Below are positions 9,109 to 18,548 of a stretch of DNA of 64,000 nucleotides, in pieces. The position numbers and the translations under genes were made by a program. The notes beneath the pieces were generated by a model that saw nothing but the letters and a program-made list of their open reading frames with translations, was not told where the DNA came from and searched no databases. Each line of letters begins with the position of its first letter. Positions within the stretch are counted from its first letter, which is position 1. This DNA is from Chryseobacterium gleum. GTDB lineage: Bacteria; Bacteroidota; Bacteroidia; Flavobacteriales_D; Crocinitomicaceae. The stretch lies in contig CAMCWF010000001.1 of NCBI GenBank assembly GCA_945882095.1, positions 182,540-246,539 of the forward strand, read 5' to 3'.

Positions 9109-10299
9109 TTAAGCAATAACCTTTAAGTCCTTGCCTACTTTAATAAACGCAGCAATGGCGCGGTCTAAATCTTCGATTGAATGTGCCGCAGATATTTGCG
9201 TACGTATTCTTGCGGCACCTTTTGCAACGACTGGGTAGAAAAAACCAATGGCATAAACCCCTTCTTGCAAAAGCGCATCGGCAAATTTTTGGGACAAGGC
9301 CGCATCATACAACATGATGGGTACAATGGGAGAATCCCCAGGTTTTATGTCAAAGCCAGCCGCAACAATTTTTTCTTTGAAATATGCGGTGTTAGAGGCT
9401 AATTTATCACGTAGTTCGGTAGAATTACTTAAAATATCAAAAACCTTAATGGATGCGCCCACTATCGCTGGAGCCAATGAATTCGAAAATAGGTAAGGAC
9501 GTGATCGTTGACGTAACATCTCAATTATTTCTTTTTTTCCCGTAGTATAACCGCCCATAGCGCCACCTAAAGCCTTTCCCAAAGTACCCGTTATGATGTC
9601 AACCTTATCTTGTACATTGCACAATTCTGGCACCCCACGACCCGTTTTTCCTATAAATCCAGCGGAGTGACATTCATCGGTCATCACCAATGCATCATAC
9701 TTATCTGCAAGCATGCAAATTTGATCCATTTTCGCAATATCCCCATCCATCGAAAACACGCCATCAGTGACAATAATTCGATGCCTTTGGTCTTGGGCTT
9801 TGATCAATTGCGCTTCCAAATCTCCCATATCCGAATGCTTGTATCGATAGCGTTGCGCTTTGCATAACCTTACACCATCAATAATTGAGGCATGGTTCAA
9901 TTCATCAGAAATAATTGCATCCTCTTCCGTAAACAAAGGCTCGAAAACCCCACCATTCGCGTCAAATGCTGCGGCATACAAAATGGTGTCCTCTGTCCCG
10001 TAAAATTCAGCTATTTTCCGCTCTAATTCTTTGTGTATGTCTTGAGTACCACAAATAAACCGAACCGATGACATACCAAAACCATGGGTGTCTAAAGCCT
10101 CCTTGGCGGCATCAACAACATCTGGATGCGAGGACAACCCTAAATAGTTGTTTGCACACATGACGATTACTTCTTCACCGGTAGAAACCTGAACGGTAGC
10201 TCCTTGTGGCGTTGTGATGATTCTTTCTTTTTTTAGCAAGCCGTTTGACTCAATTTGAGCTAATTCTTCTCTAAGGAAGGTGTGAATTTTTCCGTACAT
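9109..10299 (-). CDS. kbl: Glycine C-acetyltransferase (2-amino-3-ketobutyrate CoA ligase)
   Basis: 396 residues, a PLP enzyme of the alpha-oxoamine synthase family. It cleaves 2-amino-3-ketobutyrate with CoA to glycine and acetyl-CoA in threonine breakdown. Visible active-site features: PLP Lys242 in '[12 protein letters not shown]', Asp208/His211 in '[17 protein letters not shown]', His136 in 'DELNHAS'. I start at the ATG at 10299 ('[13 protein letters not shown]'), which matches family length; the frame extends 24 codons upstream into the previous gene without homology. No threonine dehydrogenase gene is in the window. It follows the small membrane-protein gene by 4 bases. Confidence 0.93.
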   Translation of the reverse strand: MYGKIHTFLREELAQIESNGLLKKERIITTPQGATVQVSTGEEVIVMCANNYLGLSSHPDVVDAAKEALDTHGFGMSSVRFICGTQDIHKELERKIAEFYGTEDTILYAAAFDANGGVFEPLFTEEDAIISDELNHASIIDGVRLCKAQRYRYKHSDMGDLEAQLIKAQDQRHRIIVTDGVFSMDGDIAKMDQICMLADKYDALVMTDECHSAGFIGKTGRGVPELCNVQDKVDIITGTLGKALGGAMGGYTTGKKEIIEMLRQRSRPYLFSNSLAPAIVGASIKVFDILSNSTELRDKLASNTAYFKEKIVAAGFDIKPGDSPIVPIMLYDAALSQKFADALLQEGVYAIGFFYPVVAKGAARIRTQISAAHSIEDLDRAIAAFIKVGKDLKVIA

Positions 10300-10303
10300 T
10301 TTT

Positions 10304-10861
10304 TTATTTTTTTGAGAATTTTCGCATTCTTTTTTCCAATACTTGAGACAAGAGTTTCGCCTCCTTTTCATTCAATTTATTTCCAAACCTTGCCATATTT
10401 CCAAAATACTCGAATTGAAATCGCTCTGCCCCGTTGATCCATGGCGAAGCTTCCCAAACCGTTTGAAAGGACTTTTCTTTGGGCAGGTTGAATTCTAAAC
10501 CCTTTATGTTTTCAAAATAATACACCCTACTTTTTCCGTAATTGAAAATGGCCTTTTTTATATGCACACCGATTTCATCTACTTTTATTTTCTCTTTCCC
10601 CTTCAACAACCAAAGAAAGCTTTTGCTTACCCTAAAGGCATAATAGAACCAGAAGATCATAAAAACGGTCACAATAACACTTTCTTTTTGGCTTAGCGTA
10701 AAGTTAAAAAGGTACCAAAACGTTGTAAAGCCAATGGTTAACCACATCGCCAACCAAGCACCCATTAGGGAAATTGCCCAAGCACTTTTATGGGGTAAAA
10801 TTACAATGGTAGTTTTAGTGGAATGGTCTACAACACTTATCCTTTCTCCGATCCAATTCAT
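10304..10861 (-). CDS. Membrane protein of unknown function, two TM helices
   Basis: 185 residues. Two hydrophobic segments (about residues 28-54 and 62-88) are separated by a very short turn; the C-terminal ~95 residues are cytoplasmic-looking and contain PH-like beta segments ('[20 protein letters not shown]', '[14 protein letters not shown]'). The arrangement resembles small bacterial PH-domain membrane proteins, but I cannot assign it firmly. It sits 3 bases after the protease gene and 4 bases before kbl, so the three are likely one transcript. Confidence 0.65.
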   Translation of the reverse strand: MNWIGERISVVDHSTKTTIVILPHKSAWAISLMGAWLAMWLTIGFTTFWYLFNFTLSQKESVIVTVFMIFWFYYAFRVSKSFLWLLKGKEKIKVDEIGVHIKKAIFNYGKSRVYYFENIKGLEFNLPKEKSFQTVWEASPWINGAERFQFEYFGNMARFGNKLNEKEAKLLSQVLEKRMRKFSKK

Positions 10862-10864
10862 TTT

Positions 10865-13800
10865 CTATTTCTCTATCATCAAAGGTACGGATACATTTCG
10901 TACTCGAATCAGGTACATTCCCTGCATTGCATTTTCCAAAACAATTTGTATGCTCGGGCTGCCGACAGTATATTCTTTCACCAATCTCCCCTGTAAATCA
11001 ATAACCTGAAGGTTTTCACCCATGAAACTGGTTAATCCCGTTAGGGTGGTCGTACCATTGGTTGGGTTAGGATACAATGAAAGGCCGTTGTTTGTGGACT
11101 CCTCAATGCCAAGCACTTGAACGATTTGCGTGGTCGTATCAGAATCGCCACATGCATTGCTTGCAATCAGCGTGATTGTAAATGAACCTGGTGTGGCATA
11201 AGTCGTTGTTGGTGAAGTCGCATTGGAAGTAGATCCATTCCCGAAATCCCATTCAAATGTATTCGCATTGGTACAAGTATTCACAACGGTCAAAAGTCCC
11301 CCATTCAAATTATAGGTAAAGTTTGCAGTAGGTTGCGCACCTACATTAATGTTTATGGTTGACACCCCACTTGATCCACATGAATTGTCAGCGGTAACCG
11401 AAAGTGCACCCGAAGTATTGTCGAAGGTTACGCCAATGGTATTGGTTGTGCTCATACCAAACCACGTAGGTTGTAGAACCCAGTTGTAATATGCATTTGG
11501 ATCATTGGCAACGGTATACGATTCAAAGGCACTTGGACAAGGGTTGAGGTTACCTGTGATGGTACTTGGTGTTGCGGGTAAAACTTCTACCTGAACATAA
11601 GCAGTATCTTGGTAGCTACTTAAAAATATACCGTCACTCACGGTTAAGGAAACAGGGTAGATTCCCGGCTGGGAATAACTTACCGATGGATTAGGTAAAA
11701 TTGAGGTCGCAGGTGTGCCACCAGGGAAACTCCAACTCCAAGAGGTAATGGTTCCCCCCGTTGTTTGGTCGGTAAATTGTACCGGCGTATTCACACAAAC
11801 GGTTGCTGGATTTCCATTAAATTGGACAGACAAAGGACTGGTAAGGTTGTTCCATTTCCACATTCCATTCTGCGTCGCATTTGTATTAAACCACCCAGAC
11901 CAACCGATGGAAGGGGTTAAAAACTCACAATATAAATGCTGAACATTGTCAATTTGACTCCAGGTTGTACCATTATCCAAACTGTAAGATGATCCCGAAC
12001 CAGCTGCAGCCGCACCCGTGGTGAAAACCACATTTGTATTTTCAATGGCACATAACCCGATAGTAAATACAGGCCCTGAAGTCACCAATTGGGTCCAAGT
12101 AGAACCGGAATTTGTCGTTCGATAAACCACGCCATTCACATTTACAATAAGTCCGTTGGTTAACGAGCTAAAGGAAAAGTTTCCACTCATGTTGGCACCC
12201 CCAAAATCAATCAAAGGAGAGACGTATACAGCCCATGTTGCCCCTTTGTCTATAGAATGATAAATCCTTCCTTTATTGGTTGCAAACCAAACACTGTTTC
12301 CTACGACATCAATTTGCCTGGTGTAACCATATTCCCCAGCCAGGGGATTTGGAATGTTCGCACCAGCAACCAAGGTCCATGTTGTACCCCCATTGGACGT
12401 TCTGTAAATTTCAAATTCACCGTTGATTGGATCTCCCATGCAAAACCCTTCGTTGGCATTCCAAAAATGAACAACATTGGTAAAGCTGCTTGCATTGCTA
12501 AAAGTGGCGGTTGTCTGTTTAACCCATGTAGTTCCACCATTGGTAGTTTTCCAAATTCCTCCAAGTTGTCCCGCGGCATTTGGGAAGGCAGCCAACCAAG
12601 CTGTAGTCGAAGAAATTGCTTTAATCATAGAAATTCCCAATCCTGCATTTCCGATGCTAATGTTTCCTGGAACCCATGTCACACCGCCATCTGTGGTTTT
12701 GGTGAACTGTTGAATGTTTGCAGCTGCACCACTTCCGTCATAGGCAGTTGCCCAAACCACATTCTGATCAACAATGGAAATATGGTTGATTCCTCGATTG
12801 GCTTGAGAAAACGCAGAGTTTTGTACTATCCAATTCCCGTAAGGAGGGACATTCACCGTTATGTAAGAAGATTTGGTTTTTACATCAGACGTTACTGAAT
12901 TGGTAACCGTTAAAGTGACTGTATACACGCCAGCCGTATTGTAAGTTATATAAGGAGGATTGACACCCACATACGTACTTGGCGTACCACCAGGGAAACT
13001 CCAAGTATAGTTGGTGATTGCATTTCCACCATCTGCACAATTTTCATAAAACTTCACCGAGTCACCTTCAAACAACGTTGTTGGAATGGCGAAAAAATTT
13101 GCGGTGGGCGCTCCTGCAACCATTCCTTGTGTCGCACATTGCAAAGCAGCCAATGCATTGATTCTCGGACCCATGTTTTGGTTAATGTTAACCCCGGAAC
13201 TGATTAAACAATTCAGGATTTGTGCAGGAGTTAAATCTGGATTTGCACTTAACATTAAACCTACCAATCCTGCAGCAAATGGCGTTGCCATAGAGGTTCC
13301 TCCCATTTTTGCATATCCGTTTCCATTTGCAGAATAAACAGTACTCAAAAGGCCGCCATTGGAATAACCACCTGGCGAAGCGATGTCAACATAAGGAGTT
13401 GCACCATTGTAATTTGAAAAGCTAGAACGTTGGTCATTGGCATCTACTGAACCGACACAAATTACATTGTTATAAGCCCCTGGATACATTAACGTAGTTA
13501 CATTGCTATTGCCCGCTGCGGCCAAAAACACAACATTAGGATACGCATTGATCAAATTTTGAAATGCTTGCGAGGGACTGGAGCCACCAAAGGACATGCT
13601 CACAACGTGTGCCCCATTTTGACATGCCCACTGCACGCCTTCATACGTATACCATACAGAACCTGAAGTGGTTGCACTGTTTGGAGTACATTTAACGCCA
13701 ATCAGCTCAACGTTACCCCCTAATCCAGCGATGCCAATGCCATTGTTAATGTCAGCAGTTGCCAAACCCGCACAATGAGTTCCATGCGACCATCCATTGT

Positions 13801-14404
13801 CTTGTGTGTAGGTTAAAGGAGGCGCCGCATTGTTGTCATTATCTGCTACGTCACGCTGTAAAAAGGCAGTTAAATCTGAATGGGTTGAATATACAGCGTT
13901 GTCGATAATTGCTACCTTAACTTGGGTTCTCCCTTTGGTAATGTTCCAAGCATTTTCGGAACCCACAAGGGTATGATACCATTTATCCGTTCCTGTATGA
14001 CTTGGGTCATTGGGAATAAAATCTATTGAATAGATTGGTTCTTGTTCCGCATACATAACCTGTGCAACATTGGAAAGTGCTTTTATGTATTTTTCGGTGT
14101 TTTCAACGTCATCGAAATAGATTCGATAAATGTTCATTAACGAAGTTTTATGTGTAAAATAGGAAGGTCGTTCCAATTTCTTCACCTCTGAATGGGCGAA
14201 AATCTCTTTTAAAAAAGGGTACTGTCTAAAATTCTCCGTAAGTGCATAAACATTCGGATCGGATTGTTTCACGTCCATTTTATTAGGAAGGACCTCACCT
14301 TTGATTTGAAATAAAATGACCCCTTTATGAAATTGCGATTGGGCACTGACACTATTGGTAAGGACAAACGCAAAAAATAAGAGAAAAAAGTAGATGTTTT
14401 TCAT
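10865..14404 (-). CDS. Secreted subtilisin-like (S8) protease with PKD domains, Asp-box repeats and T9SS tail
   Basis: 1179 residues. Signal peptide 1-21; S8 catalytic domain ~130-415 with the full triad Asp168 ('KVAIIDNAVY'), His207 ('GWSHGTHCAG') and Ser371 ('GGTSMATPFAAG') plus oxyanion Asn299 ('AAAGNSN'). After it come a PKD domain (~425-520), a stretch with six Asp-box/BNR-like repeats (TTDGGVTW, TTNGGTTW, TSNGGTTW, SIDKGATW, TTNSGSTW, SLDNGTTW; ~535-840), two more PKD-like domains, and a C-terminal type A T9SS sorting domain starting at 'LSLYPNPTNGTTTL'. It is therefore probably an active extracellular protease carried by T9SS, with a beta-propeller-like module that may bind substrate. 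A segment at 30-125 looks like an inhibitor-type propeptide. Confidence 0.9.
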   Translation of the reverse strand: MKNIYFFLLFFAFVLTNSVSAQSQFHKGVILFQIKGEVLPNKMDVKQSDPNVYALTENFRQYPFLKEIFAHSEVKKLERPSYFTHKTSLMNIYRIYFDDVENTEKYIKALSNVAQVMYAEQEPIYSIDFIPNDPSHTGTDKWYHTLVGSENAWNITKGRTQVKVAIIDNAVYSTHSDLTAFLQRDVADNDNNAAPPLTYTQDNGWSHGTHCAGLATADINNGIGIAGLGGNVELIGVKCTPNSATTSGSVWYTYEGVQWACQNGAHVVSMSFGGSSPSQAFQNLINAYPNVVFLAAAGNSNVTTLMYPGAYNNVICVGSVDANDQRSSFSNYNGATPYVDIASPGGYSNGGLLSTVYSANGNGYAKMGGTSMATPFAAGLVGLMLSANPDLTPAQILNCLISSGVNINQNMGPRINALAALQCATQGMVAGAPTANFFAIPTTLFEGDSVKFYENCADGGNAITNYTWSFPGGTPSTYVGVNPPYITYNTAGVYTVTLTVTNSVTSDVKTKSSYITVNVPPYGNWIVQNSAFSQANRGINHISIVDQNVVWATAYDGSGAAANIQQFTKTTDGGVTWVPGNISIGNAGLGISMIKAISSTTAWLAAFPNAAGQLGGIWKTTNGGTTWVKQTTATFSNASSFTNVVHFWNANEGFCMGDPINGEFEIYRTSNGGTTWTLVAGANIPNPLAGEYGYTRQIDVVGNSVWFATNKGRIYHSIDKGATWAVYVSPLIDFGGANMSGNFSFSSLTNGLIVNVNGVVYRTTNSGSTWTQLVTSGPVFTIGLCAIENTNVVFTTGAAAAGSGSSYSLDNGTTWSQIDNVQHLYCEFLTPSIGWSGWFNTNATQNGMWKWNNLTSPLSVQFNGNPATVCVNTPVQFTDQTTGGTITSWSWSFPGGTPATSILPNPSVSYSQPGIYPVSLTVSDGIFLSSYQDTAYVQVEVLPATPSTITGNLNPCPSAFESYTVANDPNAYYNWVLQPTWFGMSTTNTIGVTFDNTSGALSVTADNSCGSSGVSTININVGAQPTANFTYNLNGGLLTVVNTCTNANTFEWDFGNGSTSNATSPTTTYATPGSFTITLIASNACGDSDTTTQIVQVLGIEESTNNGLSLYPNPTNGTTTLTGLTSFMGENLQVIDLQGRLVKEYTVGSPSIQIVLENAMQGMYLIRVRNVSVPLMIEK

Positions 14405-14451
14405 GGTTAAAGATTTTCATAAAGATATAGAAAACTCAAATTGTATGCAAT

Positions 14452-14479
14452 AAAAAACCCCGACCTAGGCCGGGGTTTT
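14452..14479 (-). terminator. Intrinsic terminator after gldN
   Basis: An AAAACCCC/GGGGTTTT stem closes around a ~10-base centre containing CCTAGG. Read on the minus strand it is followed by TTTTTTATT, the layout of a rho-independent terminator 18 bases past the gldN stop. It separates the gld operon from the protease operon. Confidence 0.85.
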
Positions 14480-14497
14480 CAATATTTCGATTAGGGA

Positions 14498-15829
14498 TTA
14501 ATAGTTCCAGACATCGTTCTCCCAAGTACGCATGGTTTCCTTAATTTTTTCGGCTTCATAAAGTGCATCTACACCGTAACGGTAATCTTCGATCTCGCGA
14601 TCAAATTGATCAGACGCACGATAGATGTTGGATGAGAACATACGCTTCCAGAAGAAATCGTCATAAGTCATCCATTGCGCATCGCTTTGGTTATTGTACA
14701 CATAGTAGTTTACCATAACATTGCGCAATTCTGGAAAATAAAGCCAAAAGAGCTCATATTCGCCTGTCTCTACGCTTTGACTGATTGTGGCTTTTGCACC
14801 GCCAACACTTGCAACCATGGTTGGTGTTTGAGCAAATGGATCCCAAACCAATAAACTACCTCTTCCCGAAGCCTTATTTTTATCTATCGTAAACTTAGCC
14901 ACTGGAGCAATCGCAATGATTCGTTTGTCTAAAATAGAGCGCTCCTTATCAAAAAACCAATCTTCTTTTACATTGTATGCAGTAACTAAATCTGATGTGA
15001 GATAAAATGTTAAATCTTCTGAATATAAAGCTTGGTCGACTCCTAACTTCATTGCTTTTGACATGGCAACATTCCAAGATTTCTCGAATGAAGGGTCGGA
15101 CATTTTGAACTTAACATCTGGTTGCCATTGGGCACCTATCCCTGCGGCATCATAATCAGAATTCACAATGTTATCTGCCCATTCTTTAAAAGTCTTGAAA
15201 TTTTTATAATCCGTTTGATAAATTTTTGTCTGTCCTTGAAACATACCATCAATCATATCTCCCTGGAAAAAACCACCTGATCGCTCAACCACTCGTTGCT
15301 TGTAATAGTTGTTTTGAGCGTAAAAAGAACCTTTATCACCATTAGAATTATAGCGCATAAGTCTATATTTCAACATGTAGCCATCTTCCTTTACAAAATT
15401 AAAATCTGAAGAATCTGAGCAAAAAAACATTGACAAATCTCCATTCATCATATGCTGAAGGACGACAGACCATAGACTCAGCCTCTCTTGATTCCTAATC
15501 CAACCTCGATGAGCCATCATTTCAGATGCGTTTTTCGGTGGTTCCTGTGTAAAGTCTTTAGTGAATTTATCATAAGGATAGAATAAAGGATGGTTAACCT
15601 TTTCACGCGCATCGATTCGCGAAAAAATTCTCTTTGACCATACATAATCAGCTAAGCGAACATATTCATATTCTACTTTACTTCGAACCGGCACCTCGTC
15701 CTTTACAACAACGCCATCAACGACCCCATCAGAAAGAATATTTAAAGGCCCCCTTTGAACATCCAATGGATTTTGAGAAAAAAAGGAAAGACTTATCCCT
15801 AAAAATACTAAAACACAAATTTTGTTCAT
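14498..15829 (-). CDS. gldN: Type IX secretion/gliding motility protein GldN
   Basis: 443 residues with a signal peptide (MNKICVLVFLGISLSFFSQ). GldN (PorN) is a periplasmic component that sits with GldK in the ring beneath the outer membrane in T9SS. The family pattern is clear at both ends: 'LADYVWSKRIFSRIDAREKVNHPLFYP' spans the N-terminal motif and the protein ends 'AEKIKETMRTWENDVWNY', with 'YELFWLYFPELRNVMVNYYVYN' before it. The ATG at 15829 gives a proper signal peptide; an upstream in-frame start lies inside gldM. At 443 residues it is about 100 longer than the well-studied GldN proteins, the extra being roughly in residues 100-230. It starts 7 bases after gldM's stop. Confidence 0.93.
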   Translation of the reverse strand: MNKICVLVFLGISLSFFSQNPLDVQRGPLNILSDGVVDGVVVKDEVPVRSKVEYEYVRLADYVWSKRIFSRIDAREKVNHPLFYPYDKFTKDFTQEPPKNASEMMAHRGWIRNQERLSLWSVVLQHMMNGDLSMFFCSDSSDFNFVKEDGYMLKYRLMRYNSNGDKGSFYAQNNYYKQRVVERSGGFFQGDMIDGMFQGQTKIYQTDYKNFKTFKEWADNIVNSDYDAAGIGAQWQPDVKFKMSDPSFEKSWNVAMSKAMKLGVDQALYSEDLTFYLTSDLVTAYNVKEDWFFDKERSILDKRIIAIAPVAKFTIDKNKASGRGSLLVWDPFAQTPTMVASVGGAKATISQSVETGEYELFWLYFPELRNVMVNYYVYNNQSDAQWMTYDDFFWKRMFSSNIYRASDQFDREIEDYRYGVDALYEAEKIKETMRTWENDVWNY

Positions 15830-15836
15830 AATTCTA

Positions 15837-17582
15837 TTATTGAATGGTGATTGCTCCTTTGAAAGGCGATGCTTTTCCTGTATCCGATCTTTTGCACATG
15901 CCACTAACCCCAACTACAGAACCTGGAGAATAAGCTCTCAAAGCGGTAGCAGGTATTACATTTCCATTAACATTTGTGGAACCAACTTTCATTGAAGTAA
16001 TCATGAAATTAACCCCACTAAGAACAGACCCATTAGGTAACCCAACAAACACAGGACCACCTTTACTGCTAAGTGATGAAGTTAGAACGGTTGGTTCTGG
16101 GAAAGGTTTAATAGGAAACTGTTGCGTGAAAGTCACAGATTTATCGTTTTTATCCTTGGCTGTTACAGTTATTTTAGCTCCTCCCTTAGAGGCTGCCACC
16201 CTTGCGACATAGTAAGTGCCCTGCTTCGAACATGCTTTACCATTACAAGATACAGACATAGACTTAATATTCGCGCCTCCAGAGGCGGCTGTAATTTTAT
16301 TATCCCAATCAGCATAAAGCGCAGTTTGCAAAGGCAAACCAATCGATCCACCACCTTTCTGGGCTATAAAAACTTTTGTAGCATAATCCTTCCATTTAAC
16401 ATTGCCCATCTTATCTGCAATACCAACAGAACCTGTAATTTGCATTTCATTTGAACCTGAAGCGCTCATTTCGAGCGTGGCTACACCATCCTTAATACCT
16501 TTAATGGTGCCTTGCGATGATTTAACTTTTGGCTGTTTATCAGAATCAAAAGCCGCCATCCAAACCGCGACCTCAAATTTATCACCTGATTCTACTACCG
16601 CAACTGAAGGATAGGCCATAGCCAAAATCTTATTAAATGAATATTGTCCCGTAGAGATTCTACTTTTAATCATACCCACAGCTTTTGAACGGGCTGACAA
16701 AACTTCATATTGAAGCGTAGAAAGAGAGGCCAATGCGGCAATCATAGGTGAATGGTAAAATGTACGGCCTAGCCAATGAACATTTTCTTGAATGTCACCG
16801 TCATGACCATAATCGTCTAATTCATTCTTAGTAAGCTCTGAGTATAGGGTGGTTAAATCAGGTAAATCCGCTGGATCTACTTTATTTCCCTTTGAAATCA
16901 ATTTTGAAACAGCATCCTGAAGACCTTTATTGTCTACAAAAGCATCCACAGATCCATTCAATTTCACCACATATTTCTTACCTTCAACACTCTTGGTTCC
17001 ACAAATTTCTACAATGCGTTGTCTGTAGTTCTTGTATGGTTCCCAAACCTTTTTCATCCCTACCCCAGCCTTGTCAATGTTTTCCAATTCTTTTATACCC
17101 AGCTCACGCATCGGAGTGTCAAATTCATCTTTGGATTCCAATGCCGAAAGATTTAACTTAGAAGGCCGTAAAGGATCATTTACACTGTATTTAACCCACA
17201 AGATAGATTTTGGGTCTTGGTCGTTTGGCGTTTTGTTAAGCTCACCTAGTTTTTCCAATAACAACAACTTAGCATCATCGATGTTTTTGATTACCAATTG
17301 GGTTTCTTTATCGATTTCAGCAATTGACTTAAGCGCAGTTTCAATTTTCATTCTTTTCGCAGCCTCATCTTCTCCTTTTGAATCAGCTAATTCGGAAGAA
17401 AGATCTGATTTTAACTCATCGCCACGTTCTAATTGTGTTAATGCACCTTTTTGGATATTCGCTTCAATCGCTACAAAGGCATCCAAGATTTGTTTTGATA
17501 CGTTCAAGGCCAAGAGCGCGGTGAGTACGATGTACATCATCGAAATCATCTTTTGTCTTGGTGTTTCCTTACCTCCTCCCAT
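15837..17582 (-). CDS. gldM: Type IX secretion/gliding motor protein GldM
   Basis: 581 residues. One transmembrane helix near the N-terminus ('MISMMYIVLTALLALNVSKQ') and a long periplasmic part, as in GldM/PorM, which couples with GldL to form the proton-driven motor and reaches across the periplasm toward GldK/GldN. The starting 'GGGKETPRQKMISMMYIVLTA' is a near-invariant signature. Residues ~390-581 correspond to the later periplasmic domains. It lies 44 bases after gldL's stop and 7 before gldN. Confidence 0.97.
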   Translation of the reverse strand: MGGGKETPRQKMISMMYIVLTALLALNVSKQILDAFVAIEANIQKGALTQLERGDELKSDLSSELADSKGEDEAAKRMKIETALKSIAEIDKETQLVIKNIDDAKLLLLEKLGELNKTPNDQDPKSILWVKYSVNDPLRPSKLNLSALESKDEFDTPMRELGIKELENIDKAGVGMKKVWEPYKNYRQRIVEICGTKSVEGKKYVVKLNGSVDAFVDNKGLQDAVSKLISKGNKVDPADLPDLTTLYSELTKNELDDYGHDGDIQENVHWLGRTFYHSPMIAALASLSTLQYEVLSARSKAVGMIKSRISTGQYSFNKILAMAYPSVAVVESGDKFEVAVWMAAFDSDKQPKVKSSQGTIKGIKDGVATLEMSASGSNEMQITGSVGIADKMGNVKWKDYATKVFIAQKGGGSIGLPLQTALYADWDNKITAASGGANIKSMSVSCNGKACSKQGTYYVARVAASKGGAKITVTAKDKNDKSVTFTQQFPIKPFPEPTVLTSSLSSKGGPVFVGLPNGSVLSGVNFMITSMKVGSTNVNGNVIPATALRAYSPGSVVGVSGMCKRSDTGKASPFKGAITIQ

Positions 17583-17626
17583 AATTTCTTAAATTTTAAG
17601 TTTTAAACTCTACAAAAATATACTAC

Positions 17627-18496
17627 TTATGAACGCATTGCTTTCAACATGTTACCATAAACGTTGTTCAAATCTGTAAGATTTTGAGCCAACATGGCCA
17701 TATTTTCGCGGTACATTTTCGTATCCTCTGCAGATGCAGATAAATTAGACATCATGTCTACAACTTGCTGCTGGAATCCTTGCGTTGCTTCTAAATGAGC
17801 TGAAGAACCTTGTAATTGTAACTCATATACATTGTTTAGAGCGGCAAGATTTTTGGTAACTTTTTGCATTTGTTCACCAAAAGATTCACCTTCAGCTGTT
17901 GAAGAAGTCAATCCTGAGATAGCAACGGAGGCTCTGTCATAAGAATCAGAAAGGGATGAAACTTTTGTTGCAGCAGCCTCTAGCGAAGAAACATAAGAAT
18001 CTGTTGCAGTAGCCGCGTTTGAAACGCTTTTTAATTGCTCAGCATTGTGACTTAGGTCACGCATAGCATTTCCAAGACGATCCAAAAGCGCTTGGTCAAT
18101 TTTAGCTTTTTCCATTAACTCAGCCACTTTTTTAGTTGCTTCAGAACCACCTCCTGATCCTCCAGAATTATCTGCCACTGGACTTGTTAATAGGTTTCTC
18201 ATGGTACCATCGTCTTCTTGAGCAACTGTTGCACGGTCTTCGATGTTAACTAGGTATGGATAGTAAATAGACCAATCTGGTTCGGCATGCGTTAATTGAA
18301 ATGAACTTAAGGTAAAAAGTACAGCCTCTGTTCCAAGACCAACGATTAACATTTCATTACAAAATGGCCAGTGCATGATTTTAAACAATGCTCCAATAAT
18401 TACAATTGCGGCACCTAAACCAAAAGCAAAACCCATTACCGTTCTTCCTTTCGGTTTCGCCATCCAAATTCCTACTCTGTTCCCTTTTGCACTCAT
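17627..18496 (-). CDS. gldL: Type IX secretion/gliding motor protein GldL
   Basis: 289 residues. Two transmembrane helices at about 19-42 ('VMGFAFGLGAAIVIIGALF') and 48-68 ('MLIVGLGTEAVLFTLSSFQ'), joined by the 'KIMHWPFCNEM' turn typical of GldL; a long Ser/Ala-rich cytoplasmic coiled-coil tail follows. GldL is the inner-membrane stator-like part of the T9SS/gliding motor with GldM. It is 52 bases after gldK's stop and 44 before gldM. Confidence 0.97.
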   Translation of the reverse strand: MSAKGNRVGIWMAKPKGRTVMGFAFGLGAAIVIIGALFKIMHWPFCNEMLIVGLGTEAVLFTLSSFQLTHAEPDWSIYYPYLVNIEDRATVAQEDDGTMRNLLTSPVADNSGGSGGGSEATKKVAELMEKAKIDQALLDRLGNAMRDLSHNAEQLKSVSNAATATDSYVSSLEAAATKVSSLSDSYDRASVAISGLTSSTAEGESFGEQMQKVTKNLAALNNVYELQLQGSSAHLEATQGFQQQVVDMMSNLSASAEDTKMYRENMAMLAQNLTDLNNVYGNMLKAMRS

Positions 18497-18548
18497 AACT
18501 TGTTAATTTAATTGTTAAACTTTAGATTTATTTATTTGTTTTTGCTTA

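Noticed and set aside
12257..12898. Long plus-strand frame (213 residues) within the protease gene
   Set aside because: A shadow of the coding strand in the Gly/Thr-rich repeat region; it has no protein-like features.
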